A stretch of 64,000 nucleotides of DNA. Source: Gibbula magus. Taxonomy: Eukaryota; Mollusca; Gastropoda; Trochida; Trochidae. Of the stretch, positions 23,853 to 33,924 are shown piece by piece; positions within the stretch are counted from its first letter, which is position 1, and the number at the start of each line of letters is the position of its first letter. Under the pieces are notes generated by a model, which ran no database searches, had not been told where the DNA came from, and worked only from the letters and a program-made list of their open reading frames with translations. The stretch covers positions 11,998,708 through 12,062,707 of the forward strand of contig OW388304.1 of NCBI GenBank assembly GCA_936450465.1. Reading direction: 5' to 3'. Position numbers and translations under genes: made by a program.

Positions 23853-24310
23853 TTTTATCTCACCGAGTGAGGTAGAAAGGTTATATTTTCATGAGTGGCG
23901 CAGGCACGAGTAAAAACATATATAAATTTTCCAGCTCACATATGAGATAAACATGATAATTGTCGAGAATTGGCAGATATTCTATTTATCAAATGATCTA
24001 TCCTTGTAAGTACGTCCGAAAAGAGTCGTTTTATCGAAGAACTGCCGCTGGGAACAGCCCGTCACCACAGCAACACTGTGACGTCATAAGGCAATTCGGC
24101 GCGTGACACCATTGTATTCTGACGTCAAATTATATCAGTCACTGGTCGCAGTGAAAATATGTTATTTTCACTGTATCTTGATATAGAGACTTTATTATTG
24201 TTTTTGCCGAATATCATTTCTATCTCATCTCGTGGAGTGAGAAAGTGATATTCACTTTCTCACTCCACGAGATGAGATAGAAATGATATTCGGCAAAAAC
24301 AATGAAATAG
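23853..24310. mobile_element. Fold-back element with perfect palindrome
   Basis: TTTTATCTCACCGAGTGAGG opens the unit and a related CTATCTCATCTCG word recurs near the end. It holds two CRE-like words (about 24080 and 24120), a 10-bp-arm hairpin (24149-24173) and a 52-bp-arm palindrome (24197-24303). It is probably a MITE or fold-back repeat. Its outer ends and target duplication are not resolved. Confidence 0.5.
24197..24303. repeat. Perfect inverted repeat, 52-bp arms, 3-bp loop
   Basis: 24197-24248 and 24252-24303 are exact inverse copies around TAT. Such long perfect palindromes are unstable, which suggests recent origin or an assembly fold-back artefact. Imperfect pairing extends about 12 bp further out on both sides. 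Confidence 0.92.
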
Positions 24311-25249
24311 TCTATTTATTATATAACTTTAATCTGTATAAAACAACTAAAACGTGATATTGAAAGGTTAGAGCAGTCTTGATTGTCATAATCCTAACAA
24401 CTCCCCGCAAAAGTTCACGGTTAGTGAGAAAATAATTCGACTGAAATAAGTCGATAAAACAGGACAATGTTTTACAAAAATAAATGTCTATAAATTTAAG
24501 ACCAATAATATGTAACGATACCATCTAGTCAAGTGAAGATGCCTAAAATATTGAAGAACGCAAGTTTTGTCGTTAACTCAAACGCGAAGTGATACAAAGA
24601 GTGACGTTCGTTATTGTGTCACGTACCTCTCGCTTTTCACGAGTAAAAGAACTACTATGCAACATATCAACAATAACTGAAGTTCAGAATGTTATGTAAT
24701 ATTGACTATGATATAAAAACTAAAAAAGGTAAACAGTCATTGACTGAAACAACACAACATCGTCGTTCACCGTTAGACGTGGAAAGCAAGTGATGTAATC
24801 ACTTTACAAAGGGAGATAATTCTATTTCAAAGGGAGACAAAGTAATTCCGGCCACACGTTAGTCACAGCGCTGAAAACATTACTTATATTTTCACTGCAG
24901 TGAAATATGCCTTTCTACTGCTTATGTGCAAACATTGATTATATTTCCATCGTATAATCACATACATTATTGCTAGTTATATAATAAAGTTTATTTCACT
25001 GATAAATCCCAGTATTTCACTGCTCGTCTTATATTAAATATAGATACTTAACCAAGTATGTTACCCTTACATTAATATCATATTTGTAATAACAAATGTT
25101 AAGTGAGCCGTTTGTGAGCGTTATCTATGTACATTATTCTTTACTTATAATTATTATTATTTTTTATCGTTTTATCTTCTAAAACTTGTATTCGTTTCCA
25201 AGTGATATAATGAGTATATAAACTCGCGAGTTGAATAATCTTTTTATCA
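24311..25249. other. Non-coding region
   Basis: AT-rich, with repeated TTTCACTG/CAGTGAAA words. No gene recognised. Confidence 0.45.
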
Positions 25250-25610
25250 GCAGCTATGTTTGTAAAACCATTTTAATTTCAAATTATAAGACTGACATTG
25301 ACAAATTAGACACTGAGGAAATGAATTAACGTGAGTTAAACTAACGTTTTAAGGATTAACTCAATTTCACTGAATCCATATTGATAAGCCTCGAAATAGT
25401 CCTTATTTACGCATTTTTAAAACACAATGTACACCACACTTCAACAATTGACAATATATACCTAATTTCCTGTTATGAAGATTGTTTTTATTCCCATCAT
25501 AAATTTCTAATAATTTGAAAACCACATACATCACTTGGTCGCGTAGCTAGAGCAGGGGCGTAACTCTACTTTCAATGTTTGAAAAGGTGCATTATACCGC
25601 AAGAAATCTG
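25250..25610. repeat. Left end of duplication copy B
   Basis: 25462-25610 matches the window's first 150 bases (shared CTAATTTCCTGTTATGA, then a TTGGTCG-GTAGCTA stretch). 25250-25395 matches the repeat at 18795. Homology to copy A stops near 25610 and resumes near 50630. Confidence 0.7.
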
Positions 25611-25830
25611 CTAGTATACTGACCAGTATACGTCTTGTCAACCACCCTAATTTCCTGGCGTATACTGGTTTGTCAACCACCCTAATTTCCTTGCGTATAC
25701 TGATCAGTATACGAGAAATTTCCTAAGCTAAGGAAACTTCAGTATACCCCAGTATACGCTAGTATACACCAGTATGCCTCAGTATACTCTAGTATACCCC
25801 AGTATACTCCACTATGTGATAGTATGTGTC
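25611..25830 (+). repeat. Left GTATAC array
   Basis: Eleven GTATAC words. The outer half has a roughly 41-bp duplicated unit (TTGTCAACCACCCTAATTTC), and the inner half (25741-25830) is nine 10-bp units of the form AGTATACNCC, decaying inward. Confidence 0.9.
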
Positions 25831-25974
25831 ATAATTTATTACAAATGAAATACAAATAAATTTGTTGGTTTGTTTAAATAGGTGTTTTCTGTTAGAGCTT
25901 AATTATATCAGATTGAACTACGCTAGACAAGCTTTGTTTATTTCTTGGGTTTTATCAGATGAAAATGTCCGTGT
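25831..25974. other. Short spacer
   Basis: Non-coding. It may include faint continuation of the inverted repeat that starts at 25975. Confidence 0.4.
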
Positions 25975-26138
25975 GATAGGGGCAACTTAACCTTTGTCAG
26001 TCTGTTTTAGGGACAATGCATGCTTAATTAGCATTCATTTAAACAAAGCTTTAAGCCACTCAGGCTAGTAATTAGCTGAGAGACCAGTTGTGCATTGAAG
26101 AGCTTGACAGGTGTGAATTTAGTTGTATTAACATGCAA
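25975..26138 (+). repeat. Inverted repeat, left arm (164 bp)
   Basis: It matches the complement of 35144-35307 at roughly 85-90 percent by eye, including GGGACAATGCATGCTTAATT and GCTAGTAATTAGCTGAGAG. With the retrotransposon and one target copy removed, the two arms would bound an element of about 1.1 kb. Confidence 0.85.
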
Positions 26139-26809
26139 TTGACCTGGCGACAGGCTAATAAATCGTACAAGTTTATAATAGCTATATATGCATTCAAATA
26201 TATCAAACTATATTCACTTGATTATTTAAGCAGAACAAATGTAAACATGATCAGCAGAAAGGCATTATGAGAATTATGTATTTAATAGCAAAAACGATAT
26301 TTTGTATCCTCTGTGGAATGCATTGGATTATAGGCACTGGTTACTTATATCGGATTTAAATTCTGTGTTCAGTTAGTGTCAATTATGATCGTTGTTTGTC
26401 GTTACTCATAAATCATCAATAAATGGACTTATTATAAAATGTCTCATCATTGTATATATAATTGGCAACATGTGTGAAAGTGTGTTATCGCCATTCAAGA
26501 CGTTTCACACTTTAAAAATCTCTATATATCTATATCTATATCTATATCTATATCTATAAATCTAAATGTGACAATGGAAATATTGCATTATTGAAGACTT
26601 ACCTTTGTCAACGAACATATCCGGAGGAAACTTGTAAATATCCAGATAAAAAAACACAACTTGAAACAGTAAATCCCTTATCGAAACGTATGCGTTTGGG
26701 TTACAACTGATGTAGAAAAACACAGAGTTAGCGTCACGTTATTTGTTTGACAGTAACTGCTGATGGCGTGGTCTTTCAACTGAGGAGGTAACTGGTAAAG
26801 GCGTGTCCA
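26139..26809. other. Interior of the inverted-repeat element
   Basis: AT-rich and non-coding, with a TATATC hexanucleotide run at about 26523-26560. No transposase is visible, so the host element appears non-autonomous. Confidence 0.5.
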
Positions 26810-26832
26810 ACTATATATTGTTGTTGTTGTTG
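26810..26832. repeat. 3' target duplication and (CAA)n tail
   Basis: ACTATATATT (26810-26819) matches 35043-35052 exactly. The adjacent (TTG)5 at 26818-26832, read as CAA repeats on the element strand, is the 3' tail; the two features overlap by two bases, so the exact junction is ambiguous. Confidence 0.8.
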
Positions 26833-27576
26833 CGTTGGAGTTTAGCGTCTGCTTCCACTCGGTGAGTGATTTCGCCGACGTGGGTGCCTTAATTTTATTA
26901 TAGAAATATGGGGTGGATAAAATTTGGAATAATTAAGGGCAGCCCAAAAAAAATGGTAATTTAGTTAAATTTTCTAATAGGTAAAGATTTGGAGATTATA
27001 GCCAACGGGTAAAATAAAGAGAAATTTTGAATTTGGAATAAGGGGTGAATATAATTAATAATGATAATATAATAAAAGAATAAAAAATAATATATAAAAA
27101 ATAGAGTAATAATATAGTTAGTTGGGGGTAATATTGTCTCACTTTGTGATATGGCGTAGTACCTGCAAAGAGATAATAAAACATTTTTAAGTGTATGTGA
27201 AACATGAGTTTATAGGTTTAATATTTAGAGGGTTAGGAGTGTCCTAACCCATTATATTATATGTGGAGTAAAGAAGAAGTATTAAATTTTATTTATTATT
27301 AAATTAGTGATATATAAATAAGTAGTAGTTTTAATTTTAGATTTATTATTTAGTGTAATAATAATGATATGATAATAATTGGTACTCATCTTTTGGTAAA
27401 GGTGATATTTCCGGTCTTCTGTGGCGTTGTATATCCACCGTTGCTTTCCCACGGTGCTGCTTCAGCGTTTAGCATTCTTGGTTGCCTGACCCTAGGATCT
27501 TTGTAGATCCCTCTCTCCACACAGCAACATGCGGAGAGGAGACGCTATATACAGGTTCATTGTTCACCAACCCTTT

Positions 27577-27728
27577 TCTCCTCCGGTCGTGGGTCGCCAT
27601 GACCATCACTTACCAGGATTCGATCAGGTAGGGAACAAAATCCCCATGTATATATAACCCTTACCTATCCCCCTCTCTCCTCCGGTCGTGGGTCGCCATG
27701 ACCATCACTTACCAGGATTCGATCAGGT
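27577..27728 (-). repeat. Two identical 53-bp direct repeats
   Basis: 27577-27629 and 27676-27728 are identical as read by eye, 99 bp apart. They start TCTCCTCCGGTCGTGG and end GATTCGATCAGGT. Confidence 0.9.
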
Positions 27729-28019
27729 TAAGGTCAAGGTGTTACGTCCGTCAGTTGGCTCGGAGATCGCCCGGAGGGTCGCTTCTCCTTAGCCGGGGCC
27801 TGTTCGTGGCTCTTTGAGGTTACACTTGTGCTTGTGCGCTAGGAGATCCCCCGAGGGTTCGCTTCTCCTAATTGTTTTAGGACGCTGGCTCGTGATTGTT
27901 GTATCCGTGGCTTTGGTGTTCCCCATAACGGTCCTGTTGTATCAGGAGTAGGAGATGGTAGAAAAAAGAAACCCTTCTAGGGAAAAAAGAAAAAAGACCA
28001 TGATATATTTTATGGTGTA

Positions 28020-28170
28020 CCAACAGTTCTTGTGGAGTGTTGGATTCACTAACAGTTCTTGTGGGATGTTAGTGTGTTATAACCCTACTAAAAAGTAAGG
28101 TTTTAAAATAGGTTACCAACAGTTCTTGTGGAGTGTTGGATTCACTAACAGTTCTTGTGGTTTGTTAGTG
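28020..28170 (-). repeat. Four hairpins with constant loop and compensated stems
   Basis: Hairpins at 28020-28043, 28047-28074, 28116-28139 and 28143-28170. A fifth at 28553-28578 lies inside ORF2. All share AACAGTTCTTGTGG. Stems alternate CCAACA/TGTTGG with CACTAACA/TGTTAGTG, and the fifth is GCTAACA/TGTTAGC, so paired changes keep the stem. On the element strand the loop reads CCACAAGAAC. Confidence 0.8.
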
Positions 28171-28485
28171 TTTTTATATGATGCCTTTTGTTATGTTATA
28201 GTATAGTGTTTGCTAATACCTAGTTTCCTTAGTCCTTCTGCCTTGCCATTTTAATTCCCAATTGGGATTGGGAGTGGGTGTTTAGGTGATAGTTGGTTGG
28301 CTCCCATTGGCTACCTAGAACAGTGCGGTTTGGAAGGAAGTACATCTTCTCGCCCCGCGGTATAGGTGCTATGGGAGCTGACCTTTGGATGTTGTATTGT
28401 TGATGGTGCCTTGTAGGCTTACCATTAGGGGTAGTAAGGTAAAAATGGCAAGGATTCCGGGGTGGGGAGACTTGGGTTCGCTTAA

Positions 28486-31400
28486 CTATATTTGCTTATA
28501 TAACTTAGTTTGTAGTAGAAATAATGATAGGCATCCATAATTTTCGGGATTGGCTAACAGTTCTTGTGGTGTGTTAGCGTTGGTTATTGTTGGATATTGC
28601 CTCCTGTATTTTTCGTAGGTTTTACATTCCAGGAGTATGTGATGTATTGTATCTTTGGTTTTACATTGTTGGCATAGATTGTTTGGTGCTTTGCCTATTT
28701 TGTGAAGGTATACTCTGTTGCGTACGTTGTTAAGTCTGAGTCTGGTGATGGTTACATCTACTTTCCGTTCCTTGTGATAGTTGATTATTTTGGTAGGTTT
28801 TTTTGGCTGTATTTTATAGTATTGGGTGTTGTTCCATTTTTGTTGGAATTGTATATTATATTCATTTGTGCTGGTGGCTTTCACCATGCTTTTAACCTCT
28901 TTTTTGGTATATGGTAATTTAACTTTGTGGTGATGGTTAAGACCTGCTTTGGCTGCTAGGTCGGCTCTCTCATTACCTATTAAACCTATGTGGGAAGGTA
29001 CCCATATAAATTTAATATTATTATTTTTGTTGCTGAGATAGTTGTAGAGATTATATATTTGATGTAAAAGTTCCTGGCGGTTTTTTTCCGTTTTGTTTGC
29101 TATTGCTTGTAATGAGCTAAGTGAATCAGTGAATATCGCAATATTCCTGTTTTTGTAGGTAGTGCTTAGCTTGAGTGTTTGGAGTATTGCCGTTAGTTCG
29201 GCTGTGAATATTGAAGTGTTGTTTGGAAGATTGAAAGCTACTACTGTGTCACCCATGTGTGTGAATGATATTCCTGCTCCTACTTTTCCTTCGCTATCTT
29301 TGGATCCATCTGTGAATATTTGTATATAGTCTTTTTCATTATATTTACTGTCTATATATTCCAATACATTAGTGAGATCCATTGGTGTTTGTTGTTTTTT
29401 GTCTATTTTATTGAGCAAGTAGGTATCAACTTCGATATCCGGTATATCTGGTGGATTAAGTATATGCTCTGTATATGGGTTAGTGGTGATTTCTATTTCT
29501 CCAATATGATGTTTATCTCGGTGTTTTTGGGCTGTTGTCCCAAATGGGGGTGGCAATCTTTTGGTTATTTGCCAGGTGATATTTTGAAGTTCTTGTATGC
29601 AGGGTTTATGTTGTGATCTTACAATATAGTTGGTTATATTGTCTTTCCATTCTTGTTCTAGGGGCAGTTCTCCTAGTTCATGTCGGACTAGTTCCATTGA
29701 TGTTCCTGGTAGACATCCCGTTATGGCCTTGTATGCTTTATGTTGTATAACTTTAAGTTTGTCTATATTAGTTGCATTAGTGTCGCACCATGCTTCTGCG
29801 CCATAGTGCAGTTTTGGTTTGATTAGGGATTTGTATAGTATTGATAGGTTTTCCTTATTGCTTCCCCATCTAGTATGTGAAAGCATGTTTAGTATATTTA
29901 GATCTTTTTTGCATCTTTGAACTAGTTCTTCAATGTGGTTATTCCATGTTAGGTTTTCATCAAATATGATGCCTAGGAATTTATAATGGGTTACTCTTTG
30001 CAGTGGTACATTAGCTATGTGTAATTTGGTTGGGGTACGTTCTGCGTATTTACTTGGGCGAAATACTATTGATACTGTTTTGCTGGTTGATAGTTGAAAA
30101 CCCCATTGCTGGGTCCATTTATTGACTTTGTCGAGAGCGTGTTGTACGTTTTTTTCCGCTGTTTCTATATTTTTGTTACTGGACCATAGTGCCCCATCGT
30201 CGGCAAATTGTGAGGTGTTTACCTTCTTGGTGGTGTTTTCAAATAGGTCATCTATCATGATATTAAAGAGCGTTGGTGATATTATGCTACCTTGTGGTGT
30301 TCCGTTTTCCAAGTTGTAGGTGTCTGAAACTTGTTCCTCTGCTTTGAGGCGGAATGTTCTATCTGTCATGAAGTCACTTATGTAGTTGAGCATAGAACCT
30401 TGTATACCGTTTTGTTTGACTTTGTGTATTAGTCCCGTTTTCCATACCATATCAAAGGCTTTGCTAAAGTCCAAGAAAACTGCTACTGTGTATTGTCTTC
30501 TATGTTGGGCCTTTCTTATTGAATGTTGTAGTCGTACAAGGTGGTCTGTTGTGTTGTATGATTTCCTGTAGCCCGATTGGTTGGGATTAATATAGTCATT
30601 GGTTTCCAGATAGTGTTGAAGTCTTTTAGTTGCCATTGCTTCAAGTGTTTTGCATAAATTGGATGTTAGTGATACTGGTCTGTATGATTCTGCTTTGGTT
30701 GGATCTTTGCCAAGTTTGTGTAGGGGTATGATAAGACTTTCTTTCCATTCTTTAGGTAGTTCCCCTTTTTCCCATATTTCGTTGTAGAAGGCGAGTAATG
30801 CCTCTCTGCAGTTTTGTGGTAGGTGTTTAAGTATGGTGTAACTGGTTCTATCCAGTCCGGTGGCGGTTCCTTTTTTGTTGTTAACTATACAGTTAAGTTC
30901 TGCCATTGTGAAAGGTTTGTTGTACCAAATGTGTTGTTTGTTCCTATCTTTTGGGTAGGGCGGTATGGCGTTAACTTTTTCTTGAAATTCGGGAGTATAG
31001 TTGTTGGTAGAGCTTGCTTTTGCGAATTGTTTGCATAGGTTATCAATTTTATCCTGTTTGTTTTTACTGTTATTAATACTTGGTATATGCATTTTAGTTT
31101 TCTTTCCTCTGAATGCATTTATCTTATTCCATACTTGTTTGGCATTTAGTTTTACATCCATTGTGTAGCAGAGTTTTTTCCATGATAGAGTTTTAGCTTT
31201 GCTGATTAGTGTTTTGACCTTATTTCTTGCTAGTACTGCTTGGGGTATGAGATCCTTATCGCGTTTTGCCTTTTTGCGTAGTAGTTTACGTTGTTTCCTT
31301 GCTTCCATGATTTCTTCGTTCCACCATGGAACTGGTGTATGGTTGCTTGCTTTACTAGTTGGTATGGTTTTGTTGGCTGCCTTAATTATTGCATCAGTTA

Positions 31401-32229
31401 GGTTTTTGTTGTAAACGTTGATATCTTCATTGGTTATGATGTTATTGAAGTTAAGAGCACATAGTTTTTGGAATTCTTCCCAGTTGGCCTTTTCGAAATT
31501 CCAAGCTTTAGGTGGTTGTTGTTTATCAGTTGTTTCCTGTGTTTTGGCGTGACGTAGTGTTGTGATGAGTGGGAAGTGGTCACTTCCCCAACTATCGTCG
31601 TGTACATAGAGTGTGCTGTCGTTGAGCAGGCTTGGTGTAACTATACTAAGATCTATAGTTGTATATATACCTCTGGGTAGGCTGTGATATGTTGTTTCGC
31701 CGTTGTTTAACGTAATTAGGTTGTTTTGTTCCAACCATTTTTCTATTAGAATTCCTCTGGCGTTGTGTTTGGCGTCTGTTCCCCAGAGGTTGTTGTGGGC
31801 ATTAAAGTCTCCTCCTAAGTGGGTTGAATCCGTTATATAAGGTAGGAGTTTGTTGAGTTTTTCCATAGTGATATCTGTTTCATGAGGTAGGTAGATATTG
31901 ATGATATTGGTTGGTTTGTTTTCGTAGATGTTTGTGGTTATACCGGTTGTATCTATGCCTTCTATGTCGATATCCAGTGGTTGGTAATCAATCCCGTGTT
32001 TTATCCCGATAAGAAGACCTCCCGATGCTGTTTTTTTGTAGTTTTCTGGTCGGTCTTTTCTTATGATGTTGTATCCTGGGATTTTGAAGGTTTTTTTGGC
32101 TGTTAGCCTTGTTTCCTGGAGTAGTATAATACTTGGTTGTATTAGTTTGTTTTGTATTAGAGTTTTTATTTCTGTTCCGTTGGTTCCTAGTCCGTTGATG
32201 TTTTGTTGTAGAATACTGAAGTCTGCCAT
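28486..32229 (-). CDS. I-clade ORF2: endonuclease, reverse transcriptase, RNase H
   Basis: A protein of 1247 residues with no break. The APE-type endonuclease (about 1-225) shows N10, E39 (LLQET), D141/N143 (GGDFNAHN) and S216-D217-H218, and nicks the target. The reverse transcriptase (about 480-760) shows D587 (FLDFSKAFD), the TPQGSIISP motif near 644-652 and FADD at 675-678. RNase H (about 968-1095) shows D974 (FTDG), E1011, D1035 (FTDS), H1080 and D1090. A C-terminal zinc-binding motif (C1186-x2-C1189, H1196-H1197, C1202) follows. Order and length fit I-superfamily ORF2. It starts 45 nt after the ORF1 stop, so reinitiation or an internal start is likely. The last 31 codons overlap a hairpin (28553-28578) of the 3' UTR family. 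All key residues are present, so the enzyme may be active. Confidence 0.93.
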   Translation of the reverse strand: MADFSILQQNINGLGTNGTEIKTLIQNKLIQPSIILLQETRLTAKKTFKIPGYNIIRKDRPENYKKTASGGLLIGIKHGIDYQPLDIDIEGIDTTGITTNIYENKPTNIINIYLPHETDITMEKLNKLLPYITDSTHLGGDFNAHNNLWGTDAKHNARGILIEKWLEQNNLITLNNGETTYHSLPRGIYTTIDLSIVTPSLLNDSTLYVHDDSWGSDHFPLITTLRHAKTQETTDKQQPPKAWNFEKANWEEFQKLCALNFNNIITNEDINVYNKNLTDAIIKAANKTIPTSKASNHTPVPWWNEEIMEARKQRKLLRKKAKRDKDLIPQAVLARNKVKTLISKAKTLSWKKLCYTMDVKLNAKQVWNKINAFRGKKTKMHIPSINNSKNKQDKIDNLCKQFAKASSTNNYTPEFQEKVNAIPPYPKDRNKQHIWYNKPFTMAELNCIVNNKKGTATGLDRTSYTILKHLPQNCREALLAFYNEIWEKGELPKEWKESLIIPLHKLGKDPTKAESYRPVSLTSNLCKTLEAMATKRLQHYLETNDYINPNQSGYRKSYNTTDHLVRLQHSIRKAQHRRQYTVAVFLDFSKAFDMVWKTGLIHKVKQNGIQGSMLNYISDFMTDRTFRLKAEEQVSDTYNLENGTPQGSIISPTLFNIMIDDLFENTTKKVNTSQFADDGALWSSNKNIETAEKNVQHALDKVNKWTQQWGFQLSTSKTVSIVFRPSKYAERTPTKLHIANVPLQRVTHYKFLGIIFDENLTWNNHIEELVQRCKKDLNILNMLSHTRWGSNKENLSILYKSLIKPKLHYGAEAWCDTNATNIDKLKVIQHKAYKAITGCLPGTSMELVRHELGELPLEQEWKDNITNYIVRSQHKPCIQELQNITWQITKRLPPPFGTTAQKHRDKHHIGEIEITTNPYTEHILNPPDIPDIEVDTYLLNKIDKKQQTPMDLTNVLEYIDSKYNEKDYIQIFTDGSKDSEGKVGAGISFTHMGDTVVAFNLPNNTSIFTAELTAILQTLKLSTTYKNRNIAIFTDSLSSLQAIANKTEKNRQELLHQIYNLYNYLSNKNNNIKFIWVPSHIGLIGNERADLAAKAGLNHHHKVKLPYTKKEVKSMVKATSTNEYNIQFQQKWNNTQYYKIQPKKPTKIINYHKERKVDVTITRLRLNNVRNRVYLHKIGKAPNNLCQQCKTKDTIHHILLECKTYEKYRRQYPTITNANTPQELLANPENYGCLSLFLLQTKLYKQI

Positions 32230-32274
32230 TGGAAGTTTGAAGAGTTTATAGTAGTTGTTGGATATTGGTTAGAT

Positions 32275-33924
32275 TTAGAATTTTGGGAATTGTCTTCTTG
32301 GGTAGGTATGAGTATTCTGGTTTGGCAGATTGGGATGGATATTGTTTTGGAAGTGTTCCAGTGTTCTATTGTAGAATCCTTGCTTCATGGCGTGTCCATG
32401 TATCCTCTTGAGTTTGTTGAGTTGGTCCTGTTCGTTGGTTGGGGGTGCAAGGTTTAGTATGACTTGGGTTATAAATTCTACGAATTTGTCCAGTCTTGTT
32501 CCTTGTTCCATCCTGTGGTTGTTAGTTGTTTTGTTCCTGATAGTTTCTCTCAGGTCTTGTTGTTGTTTTGGTTTGTGGTTTTGTTGGTTGGTTTTATTCT
32601 CTTTGTTGTTTTCCGAGAAGCTTATGCGTCTTTGTGCTTTAATTTGTTGTGTTGTTTGCTTCTTTGGAGCTGATGTGATTTTTTTGGTTTTTTTGGCGCT
32701 GATGATGTTTTCACTGTTTCTAACCGCGGTTAGGAAGCCTTCAACTGTTGTTTCCGTTGTGTTTTGCTGGTTGTTGGTGGCTTTGGGAATGGATTTCCTG
32801 GAATGTTGTTCTTCCTCTGTATATCTGCTTGGTTTGGGCGATGAGGAGCGTTGGGGATTAAAGTGGAATCCCATTGGTTGCTTCTTCTGTTGTTTGACGG
32901 GGGATGGTGTGATGGAGATGTGTTTATTTGCTTTGGCTGTTTGGTCTTGTCTTGTTGGGCATTTCTGTGATAGTGGACTGTGTCCATATGCTTCGCAATT
33001 TTTGCAGTAGAGTTTTTTCTTGCAATGTGTGTAGTCATGTCCTGACTCACTGCACTTGCTACAATGTACCGCGTTGTTACATTGGTTTTCATAATGTCCA
33101 TATTTGAAACATCTCCTGCAGAATTTGGCTTGTTTCCTGAGTGGTTCAACTCGTACCATGAGTTTTCCTCCAAAGACAATGTTTCTTGGAAGTGTTGTTC
33201 CATCGAATGTTACGATGACTGACGGTGTGTTGTCATCCTTCCTCTTAATCCGCTTGGTTGATATGAGTGTGCTGGTGTTTTCAATGTTGGCTTTGTGCTT
33301 GTATTCTTCCAAGTCGTCATCCGTGGCTACTGGGTCGACTTTGATGACTCCTCGTATTTGTGTTTTCCAGTAAGGTAGGACAAATTTTATGGGTTGTTCT
33401 CCGAGTTTGGTAAAGCCTCTCATTGTACTCATATAAGTTTTGCTTGTAGTGATGAGGAATCCCTTGCCACATGTTTGTATCATTCTCGGTGGCATACCTT
33501 CTTTGTTCATCTTGTAGTTGATACTGTTTCTGTCGTAGTAGTTGGTTAGATGATTGTTGTCTGCTGATATCATAAGTATTTGTAGTTCTTGTTCTTTGGG
33601 TGGTTGTGTCTGTTCTTCGTTAGTTGCTTGGTTTTGTTCCTCAGGTGATATTTTTGTTTTCTTGCCTTGTTGGTTTTCGGTATTGCTGGTGTTGTTGGTT
33701 TCTGATGTTGTTGATTCCCGTCTAGTTCTTTTTTTATTACTTCTGCCTCCTATGACTTCGAAGCTTCCTTCAAGTCTTGAGGCTAATGGAGTTACTGGCG
33801 GACCGATTAAACCCGTGATATTGTAAATCCCGAGTTGATTTCCTTGTTTGGTGATGGCTTCCGATGTGACTGTGTAGTCCATTGTGGATTGTAGTGTCTG
33901 TATGTCGTCAAGGAGTTCCTCCAT
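32275..33924 (-). CDS. I-clade ORF1: nucleic-acid-binding gag-like protein
   Basis: 549 residues. A low-complexity polar N-terminal region (about 60-115, rich in N, T, Q and K) leads to a middle domain (about 115-265) of the RRM/PRE_C2HC type seen in I and Jockey ORF1 proteins. Three zinc knuckles follow: CRRC-x4-H-x4-C near 269-282, CSKC-x4-H-x4-C near 288-301 and CKNC-x4-H-x6-C near 307-322. A basic Q/N-rich tail (about 325-500) follows. Such proteins coat the element RNA and form the ribonucleoprotein with ORF2. The ATG at 33924 was chosen because it gives the longest frame and the protein starts with a plausible acidic helix. There is no stop or frameshift. Confidence 0.88.
   Translation of the reverse strand: MEELLDDIQTLQSTMDYTVTSEAITKQGNQLGIYNITGLIGPPVTPLASRLEGSFEVIGGRSNKKRTRRESTTSETNNTSNTENQQGKKTKISPEEQNQATNEEQTQPPKEQELQILMISADNNHLTNYYDRNSINYKMNKEGMPPRMIQTCGKGFLITTSKTYMSTMRGFTKLGEQPIKFVLPYWKTQIRGVIKVDPVATDDDLEEYKHKANIENTSTLISTKRIKRKDDNTPSVIVTFDGTTLPRNIVFGGKLMVRVEPLRKQAKFCRRCFKYGHYENQCNNAVHCSKCSESGHDYTHCKKKLYCKNCEAYGHSPLSQKCPTRQDQTAKANKHISITPSPVKQQKKQPMGFHFNPQRSSSPKPSRYTEEEQHSRKSIPKATNNQQNTTETTVEGFLTAVRNSENIISAKKTKKITSAPKKQTTQQIKAQRRISFSENNKENKTNQQNHKPKQQQDLRETIRNKTTNNHRMEQGTRLDKFVEFITQVILNLAPPTNEQDQLNKLKRIHGHAMKQGFYNRTLEHFQNNIHPNLPNQNTHTYPRRQFPKF

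Larger units (their letters stand above)
26833..28485 (-). other. Structured 3' UTR of the I-clade element
   Basis: The distal part (26900-27400) is very AT-rich. The part next to ORF2 (27490-28180) is packed with inverted repeats: GGATCT/AGATCC (27495-27510), CTCTCC/GGAGAG (27513-27538), GGAGA/TCTCC (27762-27788), TAGGAGA/TCTCCTA (27840-27870) and four hairpins of the AACAGTTCTTGTGG family (28020-28170). Two 53-bp direct repeats lie at 27577 and 27676. Such structure may serve template recognition by the reverse transcriptase, which is inferred only. Confidence 0.7.

Noticed and set aside
25611..25830. CRISPR or bacterial iteron array
   Set aside because: Units are 10 bp with no spacers, and the window is eukaryotic by introns and retroelements. 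It is better read as satellite or subterminal repeats.
28702..32251. Plus-strand frames within 28702-32251
   Set aside because: All lie opposite ORF2 of the retrotransposon and have no coding features of their own.
32387..33010. 207-residue plus-strand frame rich in L, V, C and F
   Set aside because: A shadow of ORF1 of the retrotransposon on the other strand. Its hydrophobicity reflects the complement of an A/C-rich coding strand.
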